From positions 1 to 5,420 of the forward strand of contig DEJW01000016.1 of NCBI GenBank assembly GCA_002353585.1: DNA of 5,420 nucleotides, read 5' to 3'. The position numbers were made by a program, and so were the translations under genes. This DNA is from Prevotellaceae bacterium UBA2738 (lineage in GTDB: Bacteria > Bacteroidota > Bacteroidia > Bacteroidales > Bacteroidaceae). This document shows, one piece after another, positions 1-4,356 of this stretch. How positions within the stretch are numbered: the stretch's first letter is position 1; each line of letters starts with the position of its first letter. The notes beneath the pieces are model-generated. The model was not told the origin of the DNA and ran no database searches. It saw only the letters and a program-made list of their open reading frames with translations.

Positions 1-1275
1 GACCAGGTAATCATCGACTGGCTGGCTAACGGCTTCAAGGCCGACGAGGGCATCGACCTCACCAAAGATCCAATGGCTATGCAACGTCTGAAGGAGGCTG
101 CTGAGAAGGCTAAGATTGAGTTGTCAAGCTCTACAAGCACAGAAATCAACCTACCTTACATCTCAGCAGAGGGTGGTGTGCCAAAGCACCTCGTAAAGAC
201 CCTTACCCGTGCACAGTTTGAGCAGTTAGCTCACGACCTCATCCAGGCTTGTCTCGTACCTTGTCAGAACGCTATGCGCGACGCAGGTCTCTCTAACAAC
301 GAGATCGACGAGGTAATCCTCGTAGGTGGTTCAAGCCGTATCCCTGCCGTTCAGACACTCGTAAAGAACTACTTCGGCAAGGAGCCTTCTAAGGGCGTTA
401 ACCCTGATGAGGTGGTTGCAGTGGGTGCTTCTATCCAGGGTGCTATCCTTAACAAGGAGTCAGGTGTTGGCGACATCGTACTGCTCGACGTTACTCCTCT
501 TACCCTCGGTATCGAGACTATGGGTGGCGTAATGACAAAGCTTATCGACGCTAACTCAACCATCCCTTGCAAGAAGTCTGAGACATTCTCTACAGCCGTA
601 GATAACCAGACAGCAGTTACCATCCACGTACTGCAGGGTGAGCGTCCAATGGCTGCACAGAACAAGTCTATCGGTCAGTTCAACCTCGAGGGCATCGCAC
701 CAGCACGTCGTGGTGTTCCACAGATTGAGGTGACATTCGACATCGATGCCAACGGTATCCTCAACGTTTCAGCTAAGGATAAGGCAACAGGCAAGGAGCA
801 GCAAATCCGCATCGAGGCTTCATCTGGTCTTTCTGAGGATGAAATCAACCGCATGAAGGCTGAGGCTGAGGCTAATGCCGAGAGCGATAAGAAGGAGCGC
901 GAAAAAATTGACAAGCTCAATCAGGCTGACTCAATGATATTCTCTACCGAGAACTTCATGAAGGACAACGCCGACAAGGTTCCTGCTGAGGATAAACCTG
1001 CCATCGAGGCTGCCCTCCAGAAGCTGAAGGATGCTCACAAGGCACAGGACATCGCTGCTATCGACGCTGCTACCAACGAGCTCAACACCGTAATGCAGGC
1101 TGCAAGTCAGAAGATGTATGCAGCAGGTGCACAGCCAGGCGCAGGTGCTCAGGCAGGTCCTGACATGGGTGGCGCAGGCTTCAACGCGGGAGCAGGTGCT
1201 CAGGCAGGCCAGAACAACGGCTCTTCTTCTGCACAGCAGGGCGCTGAGGACGCAGACTTCGAGGAGGTGAAGTAA
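1..1275 (+). CDS. dnaK: Chaperone protein DnaK (Hsp70), 3' portion, start lies left of the window
   Basis: Cytosolic ATP-driven Hsp70 chaperone that binds exposed hydrophobic segments with DnaJ and GrpE. The frame is open from base 1 and gives 424 residues before TAA. By comparison with E. coli DnaK (638 residues) about 210-230 N-terminal residues are missing. Visible in order: the end of the ATPase domain with the nucleotide-contacting VGGSSRIP (fragment residues about 108-115); the interdomain linker and first strand of the substrate-binding domain, DVTPLTLGIET (from residue 163, base 487); the beta-sandwich with FDIDANGILNVSAKDK; the charged helical lid (about 275-375); and a Gly/Ala/Gln-rich tail ending DADFEEVK. 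The tail and codon choice fit Prevotella-like Bacteroidales. The next gene is not dnaJ or grpE, and a terminator follows at once, so no dnaK-dnaJ operon continues here. Identity is near certain. Confidence 0.98.
   Translation, partial: DQVIIDWLANGFKADEGIDLTKDPMAMQRLKEAAEKAKIELSSSTSTEINLPYISAEGGVPKHLVKTLTRAQFEQLAHDLIQACLVPCQNAMRDAGLSNNEIDEVILVGGSSRIPAVQTLVKNYFGKEPSKGVNPDEVVAVGASIQGAILNKESGVGDIVLLDVTPLTLGIETMGGVMTKLIDANSTIPCKKSETFSTAVDNQTAVTIHVLQGERPMAAQNKSIGQFNLEGIAPARRGVPQIEVTFDIDANGILNVSAKDKATGKEQQIRIEASSGLSEDEINRMKAEAEANAESDKKEREKIDKLNQADSMIFSTENFMKDNADKVPAEDKPAIEAALQKLKDAHKAQDIAAIDAATNELNTVMQAASQKMYAAGAQPGAGAQAGPDMGGAGFNAGAGAQAGQNNGSSSAQQGAEDADFEEVK
1141..1208 (+). repeat. 17-bp direct repeat inside the dnaK tail
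   Basis: The 17-base string gcaggtgctcaggcagg occurs exactly at 1141-1157 and again at 1192-1208, offset by 51 bases. Both copies encode AGAQAG in the low-complexity DnaK tail. The offset is a multiple of three, so recombination between the copies would keep the frame while changing tail length. This is a coding repeat, not a mobile element. Confidence 0.6.
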
Positions 1276-1313
1276 GTGATATGTAATAGATTATAAATAA
1301 TAAATTATAAATG

Positions 1314-1350
1314 AACCCCGTGTAACTCAATCGGTTACGCGGGGTTTGTT
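1314..1350 (+). terminator. Rho-independent terminator after dnaK
   Basis: The left arm AACCCCGTGTAAC (1314-1326) pairs with GTTACGCGGGGTT (1334-1346) around a 7-base loop. This gives a 13-bp stem with one T-G wobble and a G+C-rich base. A short T-rich stretch (tttgtt) follows at 1345-1350. It begins 38 bases after the dnaK stop codon and should separate dnaK from the downstream transporter gene. Confidence 0.88.
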
Positions 1351-1388
1351 CTGCATCATGGCAGTTTACCCGTTAAGGGCTCAATAGA

Positions 1389-2321
1389 ATGAAGCATAAG
1401 GGAATTATATGTGGCATATTGGCAGCAATATGCTATGGCACAAACCCGCTAGGGGCTTTGCCGCTTTATGAGGAGGGAGTGAACACTTCGTCTGTGCTAT
1501 TCTTACGTTTCTCCATCGCCACACTGATACTTGGTGTGGTGATGATAGCTAACAGGAAGAGCTTTACCGTGACGCGAGGCGAACTGACAACGATGGCGAG
1601 TCTGGGTGCCTTGATGGCGGTTTCCAGCCTCACCTATTATCAGAGTTTCCGCTATATGGATGCAGGCATCGCCTCCACCATACTGTTCGTCTATCCTGTG
1701 ATGGTAGCTGTCATAATGGCAACATTCTTTCGTGAGAAGGTTACAGCCACCACCATCACATCTATTGTCCTTGCCCTGACTGGCATAGGACTGCTATACC
1801 GAGGCGATGCAGGCATCTCGCTGAGCATGACGGGCGTGATGCTGGTGATGGTGTCGTCGCTCACCTATGCTGTGTACATCGTTATCGTCAACCAGTCAGA
1901 GATACGCATGTCGATAGTGAAACTCACTTTCTATGTGTTGCTGATATGCGCCATGTGCCTATTTGCCTATTCCTTTACCTCTTCCGACCTGCACCTGATG
2001 CTGCCCCCATCGCCACGGGCATGGTTCTTTGCCTGCTGGTTAGGGTTGGTGCCAACGGTACTGTCGCTGTTGTTCATGACCATCGCCGTGCATGAGGTGG
2101 GAGCCACACCCACCGCTATCTTGGGAGCCCTGGAACCGCTGACAGCAGTGGCAATCGGCGTCATGATGTTTGGAGAGGCTTTCACCTTCCGACTTTGCGT
2201 AGGCATCGTGCTTATCCTCGCCGCCGTACTGCTGATCGTAGCGGGCAAGCATTTCCTTCTGCGCACCATCACCCACACCATCACATCGCTCGTAAGGAAA
2301 ACCTGGCGTTGGAAATCGTAA
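1389..2321 (+). CDS. EamA/DMT-family inner-membrane transporter (RhaT/EamA-like exporter)
   Basis: 310-residue polytopic membrane protein of the drug/metabolite transporter superfamily, normal length for a two-domain EamA protein. About ten hydrophobic helices can be placed at residues 5-27, 36-54, 66-88, 92-112, 119-137, 145-167, 176-196, 210-230, 238-260 and 268-286. The two halves repeat the family's typical end-of-domain signature: YYQSFRYMDAGIASTILF...FFREKVT in the first and GATPTAILGALEPLTAVAIGVMMFGEAFT-like sequence in the second. A positively charged tail follows the last helix, probably cytoplasmic. The family exports amino acids, metabolites or drugs; the sequence does not give the substrate. 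The ATG at 1389 starts just before helix 1, with AAGGG (1375-1379) 9 nt upstream as a possible weak ribosome-binding site. No convincing Bacteroidetes promoter is visible between the dnaK terminator and the start. It is convergent with the next gene. Confidence 0.92.
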   Translation: MKHKGIICGILAAICYGTNPLGALPLYEEGVNTSSVLFLRFSIATLILGVVMIANRKSFTVTRGELTTMASLGALMAVSSLTYYQSFRYMDAGIASTILFVYPVMVAVIMATFFREKVTATTITSIVLALTGIGLLYRGDAGISLSMTGVMLVMVSSLTYAVYIVIVNQSEIRMSIVKLTFYVLLICAMCLFAYSFTSSDLHLMLPPSPRAWFFACWLGLVPTVLSLLFMTIAVHEVGATPTAILGALEPLTAVAIGVMMFGEAFTFRLCVGIVLILAAVLLIVAGKHFLLRTITHTITSLVRKTWRWKS

Positions 2322-2370
2322 ACAAATGGAAACAAGATTATTTCATGCCGTCTTTCAGCGGTAGCCCCCC

Positions 2371-2679
2371 TCACGGGGTGGGTATGATGTCTATATAGAA
2401 ACTGAAAGGGCGGAACCCGTCGTTGCAGCTAATCATGGCACTCATGGGGTTCTTCATCCAGCCGCCATAGAAATTGCCTTTGCCCTGGGCAAGTGACTCC
2501 ACGAACTCACGCATGGAACTCCATGCTGATGGACACATGCCCTCAGGACATTTGCCGTCAACGGATATCCACTGCTGCCCCACCATCACATCGCAAGCAT
2601 GCTCTATGGGGTTCTCATATCTCTCTATCAGGTCATGATAGACGGTCTGGCGCACAGCCGTGATTCGCACCTTATTCAT
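2371..2679 (-). CDS. TIGR04076-like small protein of unknown function
   Basis: 102-residue, probably cytosolic protein without signal peptide or membrane segment. It matches my memory of the TIGR04076 family: an opening strand MNKVRITAVRQTVY, a central CPEGMCPSAW (residues 44-53), a helix (about 54-64), and a late CNDGFRPFSF (85-94) followed by a short terminal strand. Cysteines are at 29, 44, 49 and 85; Cys44, Cys49 and Cys85 lie in the best-conserved parts and might form a metal or redox site, which is inference only. The biochemical role of the family is unknown to me. The start ATG at 2679-2677 is supported by an AGGAG 5 nt upstream and a -7 box just before that. It lies 36 nt downstream of the SMR transporter gene but has its own promoter. 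The family name is from memory of the pattern, not from a search. Confidence 0.78.
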   Translation of the reverse strand: MNKVRITAVRQTVYHDLIERYENPIEHACDVMVGQQWISVDGKCPEGMCPSAWSSMREFVESLAQGKGNFYGGWMKNPMSAMISCNDGFRPFSFYIDIIPTP

Positions 2680-2684
2680 ATATT

Positions 2685-2689
2685 CTCCT
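2685..2689 (-). promoter_or_regulatory. Shine-Dalgarno AGGAG of the TIGR04076-like gene
   Basis: On the minus strand AGGAG lies 5 nt before the ATG at 2679. This is a strong site for a Bacteroidetes gene, where such motifs are usually weak or absent, and it fixes the start. The -7 box ends only 1 nt further upstream, so the mRNA 5' end must fall in or next to this motif. Confidence 0.55.
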
Positions 2690-2690
2690 G

Positions 2691-2698
2691 CAAAAGTA
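2691..2698 (-). promoter_or_regulatory. Bacteroidetes -7 promoter box TACTTTTG for the TIGR04076-like gene
   Basis: Minus-strand TACTTTTG fits the Bacteroidetes -7 consensus TAnnTTTG exactly and is 11 nt from the start codon. At the usual 19-nt spacing there is no TTG -33 element (minus-strand trinucleotide CAT at 2720-2718). A 12-bp palindrome sits there instead. Confidence 0.68.
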
Positions 2699-2712
2699 AG
2701 TTTTTTCCCGTT

Positions 2713-2724
2713 CTGTCATGACAG
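2713..2724. repeat. Perfect 12-bp palindrome at the -33 position, possible operator
   Basis: CTGTCATGACAG is its own reverse complement. It overlaps the stop codon of the SMR gene (2716-2718) and is centred on the expected -33 position of the TIGR04076-like promoter. It could be a regulator-binding site. As RNA it could form a short hairpin, but without a clean loop or T-run it is a poor terminator. Confidence 0.45.
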
Positions 2725-3039
2725 GGATTTTAATCCGATAATTGACGCTATAAGGGTAGTAAGGAAGAACAGCCTCCAGAAGGTTGCAGGTTCACTGAAT
2801 ATGAATATTCCAACAAGCACTGCGCCAGCGGCACCTATGCCTGTCCATACGGGATAGGCAGTACCTATAGGAATCGTCTGTGTAGCTTTGGCAAGGAATA
2901 CAGCACTTAGTACATACAGCAGGGCGAATGCTGCAATCCAGCTCCACCATTCAGTGCCCGCGACTCCCTTAGCCCGTCCAAGACAATATGTGAAACCCAC
3001 TTCACACAATCCTGCAACTATCAATACCATCCAATTCAT
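2716..3039 (-). CDS. Small multidrug resistance (SMR) transporter, Gdx/SugE-type, probable guanidinium-class exporter
   Basis: 107-residue four-helix membrane protein (helices about 3-21, 33-51, 58-80, 86-104) of the SMR family, which works as a dual-topology dimer exchanging substrate cations for protons. Aligned by eye to E. coli Gdx (SugE, 105 residues), the essential Glu13 is kept. Ser45, Tyr62 and Trp65 match Gdx Ser42, Tyr59 and Trp62 after a three-residue insertion in the first loop. Gdx subtype is supported by GTAYPVWTGIGAAG in helix 3 and the IIGLKSLS end. Departures are Phe16 where Gdx has Trp16, and Pro63 inside the usual AYAVWTG motif. Substrate could be guanidinium or a related cation; this is family inference. 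A -7/-33 promoter lies directly upstream. The leader is too short for a guanidine riboswitch. An A-rich stretch, not a Shine-Dalgarno, precedes the ATG. Confidence 0.92.
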   Translation of the reverse strand: MNWMVLIVAGLCEVGFTYCLGRAKGVAGTEWWSWIAAFALLYVLSAVFLAKATQTIPIGTAYPVWTGIGAAGAVLVGIFIFSEPATFWRLFFLTTLIASIIGLKSLS

Positions 3040-3079
3040 CTTTTTGCTTATGCCTCAATCTTATTATTAAACATCTCTG

Positions 3080-3109
3080 CAAAGGTAAGTATTTTTCTTG
3101 AAATATCAA
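3080..3109 (-). promoter_or_regulatory. Promoter of the SMR transporter gene (TTG-N19-TACCTTTG)
   Basis: On the minus strand TTG (3109-3107) is followed after exactly 19 nt by TACCTTTG (3087-3080), an exact fit to the Bacteroidetes -33/-7 layout. The -33 element is part of the TTGA at the stop codon of the upstream gene, so the promoter is embedded in that gene's 3' end. Transcription should start near 3076, giving a leader of only about 40 nt. Confidence 0.8.
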
Positions 3110-3113
3110 GGAA
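3094..3113. repeat. Imperfect inverted repeat over the SMR promoter -33 region
   Basis: TTTCTTGA (3094-3101) and TCAAGGAA (3106-3113) form 8-base arms around a 4-base spacer, with one imperfect pair. The repeat covers the -33 TTG and the start of the spacer, and also the last codons of the upstream gene. It may be an operator, but it is A+T-rich and could arise by chance. Confidence 0.35.
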
Positions 3114-3864
3114 CTTTCCTAATTATGCCCTTTCTCTTTTCAGGATTAGCATTGTATTTTACATCATCAATTGTCTTCAAATTTTCTTGTCCTATTTGAA
3201 CATAATAACAAAAAAGTGGAAAATCATCAGATATTACATATCCATGATCATCTTTCTTTATTTTCTCTCTTAACTCGTTGTATTTATCCGATGTTTCAAG
3301 ACCTTGCCTTATTGTTGACATAATGGTATAATTTTCATCATACCTTTCAAGTTCGATAATATATGGAATTGAATTTTTACCTTCAAGAACTGATTGATTC
3401 ATTAGTTCATTTGCACATCGTAAAGGTCCTGGAATAAGTTCAGGGGTTCCACCTTTGTTTTTTTTAATCAGACTCCGAATCAAAATTCCACCATAATTTT
3501 TTTCATTAGAATCAAAGCATATGTCTATACCACTATAGTGCCAAAATAGTGATCCTGCCTTGCGGCAACGCTTATAAGTACAAGAATAAAAAGACGATTC
3601 CACTTCCTTTTCCTCTTTTTTACCTTTATCAATTACCTTAATAACTCTTTCCTTCGCTTTTTCATTTTTATAGTAAAATTCTATTTCAGTTAAGTAGTAC
3701 TTAGTACCATCAGGTTCTGGACCAAATACTATAGCAACATTACCAAGCAAATACTTCGCAACCTTATCAAAGAACTTCTGAAACTCAGATATTTCAATAA
3801 AATCATTCGGATTCATTTTGGTAGTAGCGAGGAACTTTTCAAAGTTGTTTTTTACATCCTTCAT
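3106..3864 (-). CDS. Hypothetical protein resembling the alkyladenine/3-methyladenine DNA glycosylase (AAG/MPG) fold
   Basis: 252-residue soluble protein with no signal peptide or membrane segment. I do not recognise a named family, but landmarks follow AAG glycosylases in order: VAKYLLGN (35-42) like A-x-x-LLG-K; LTEIEFYY (58-65) like the ETEAY strand, placing Glu62 at the catalytic Glu and Tyr64 at the pocket Tyr; GSLFWHYSGIDICF (104-117) like G-x-x-YVY-x-x-YG; GGILIRSL (125-132) like AVLIRAL; GPLRCANEL (146-154) like GP-x-KLCQAL; TIRQGL (184-189) like AARVGV; and FCYYV (218-222) like RFYV. AAGs excise alkylated or deaminated bases. The pocket differs: no His follows the ETEAY-like strand, and a lysine-rich loop (66-90) and a C-terminal tail (223-252) are added, so activity is uncertain. 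It starts 13 nt after the repeat-protein gene, probably the same transcript. It is much more A+T-rich than dnaK or the EamA gene. Confidence 0.6.
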   Translation of the reverse strand: MKDVKNNFEKFLATTKMNPNDFIEISEFQKFFDKVAKYLLGNVAIVFGPEPDGTKYYLTEIEFYYKNEKAKERVIKVIDKGKKEEKEVESSFYSCTYKRCRKAGSLFWHYSGIDICFDSNEKNYGGILIRSLIKKNKGGTPELIPGPLRCANELMNQSVLEGKNSIPYIIELERYDENYTIMSTIRQGLETSDKYNELREKIKKDDHGYVISDDFPLFCYYVQIGQENLKTIDDVKYNANPEKRKGIIRKVP

Positions 3865-3877
3865 AGTTTGTTAATAT

Positions 3878-4291
3878 TCAAAAGAGATTAAAGAAAAACA
3901 AAACGGCAGCATATTTGGTGTTTATCCCACTAACCGTACCTATTCTCATATTGTTATTGTTGCGTATGACACCATCATAGCTGATTGTACCAAGACGCAT
4001 ATTGTTATTATCACGTACTACGCCATCAGAACTGATTGTACCCAATCGCATGTTATTCTTGTCTCTGATAGTGCCGTCCTTCTCGATAGAGCCAAGTTTC
4101 ATGTTGTTACTGTCCCTAATGGTTCCGTCTTCGGAGACCTTTCCAATACGTATATTATTGGCATTACGAACTGTGCCGTCTGACTCAACCTTGCCAAGCA
4201 GCATATTATTGTTGTCGCGGAAAGACTGAGCATATCCAGAACTTGCCACAAACAGAAACATCAATAATGCGATAATCAATCTATACACCAT
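3878..4291 (-). CDS. Secreted protein of 17-residue tandem repeats (5-fold beta-flower-like)
   Basis: 137-residue protein with a clear signal peptide: MVYR, a hydrophobic stretch LIIALLMFLFVASS, then GYA with cleavage expected before Gln22. There is no lipobox cysteine, so it should be periplasmic or secreted. The mature part is five full and one partial 17-residue repeat (residues 23-39, 40-56, 57-73, 74-90, 91-107, 108-122) with consensus T-[IV]-R-[DN]-x-NN-M-R-[LI]-G-[KT]-[IV]-S-x-DG. It ends in a short hydrophobic AAVLFFFNLF segment that I remember from related Bacteroidetes proteins, so the gene looks intact. NCBI names similar proteins '5-fold beta-flower protein', as I recall; the repeats would each form one blade or petal. 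The function is unknown. Its promoter box ends 4 nt before the ATG, and the glycosylase-like gene follows after 13 nt. A later start at Met11 would destroy the signal peptide. Confidence 0.85.
   Translation of the reverse strand: MVYRLIIALLMFLFVASSGYAQSFRDNNNMLLGKVESDGTVRNANNIRIGKVSEDGTIRDSNNMKLGSIEKDGTIRDKNNMRLGTISSDGVVRDNNNMRLGTISYDGVIRNNNNMRIGTVSGINTKYAAVLFFFNLF
3926..4225 (-). repeat. Tandem 51-bp coding repeats, five full plus one partial copy
   Basis: Units of 51 bp at 4225-4175, 4174-4124, 4123-4073, 4072-4022 and 4021-3971, plus a partial unit at 3970-3926. Each encodes one 17-residue repeat of the secreted protein. Units 3 to 5 are the most alike at the protein level, such as TIRDxNNMRLGTI. 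The units are diverged at the DNA level, so the array is not freshly amplified. Confidence 0.85.
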
Positions 4292-4295
4292 GTTG

Positions 4296-4325
4296 CAAAA
4301 TTACAAATTATTTCTGATAATACAA
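4296..4325 (-). promoter_or_regulatory. Promoter of the repeat-protein / glycosylase-like gene pair (TTG-N19-TAATTTTG)
   Basis: Minus-strand TTG (4325-4323) is followed after exactly 19 nt by TAATTTTG (4303-4296), the full Bacteroidetes -33/-7 arrangement. Only CAAC separates the -7 box from the start codon, so the mRNA is leaderless or nearly so. TAATA and TATTA flank the -33 trinucleotide as a 5-bp inverted repeat (4318-4330), which may be chance in such A+T-rich DNA. Confidence 0.78.
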
Positions 4326-4356
4326 TATTAGAATGGTAAAATAGGGACATGTTACA

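Noticed and set aside
369..920. Minus-strand open frames inside dnaK (369-665 and 675-920)
   Set aside because: They are antisense to an unambiguous conserved gene, with serine-rich, low-complexity translations typical of shadow frames.
1345..1374. Possible promoter TTTG-N18-TACCCGTT before the EamA gene
   Set aside because: The -7 part matches the TTTG half of the consensus at only one of four bases, and the TTTG is part of the dnaK terminator tail.
1358..1387. Nine-codon reading frame MAVYPLRAQ ending 1 nt before the EamA start
   Set aside because: Short enough to occur by chance, with no ribosome-binding site, no codon pattern typical of attenuator peptides and no alternative hairpins visible.
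2341..2385. Bidirectional terminator between the convergent EamA and TIGR04076-like genes
   Set aside because: Only a 4-bp CCCC-GTGA-GGGG stem and a 3-bp CCG/CGG stem can be drawn, neither followed by a T-run in either direction.
1967..2398. Frames overlapping the 3' end of the EamA gene on both strands
   Set aside because: They overlap the conserved second EamA domain, and their translations show no recognisable fold or starts.
3048..3074. Minus-strand eight-codon frame MFNNKIEA in the SMR leader
   Set aside because: It begins about at the predicted transcription start and has no ribosome-binding site; most likely chance.
3926..4225. CRISPR-like array
   Set aside because: The 51-bp units are contiguous, diverged and in frame, with no unique spacers; they are protein-coding repeats.
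4002..4229. Plus-strand frame across the repeat array encoding repeated LLLS/VPS segments
   Set aside because: It is the mirror of the 51-bp coding repeats. The minus-strand frame has a signal peptide, promoter and conserved repeat consensus.
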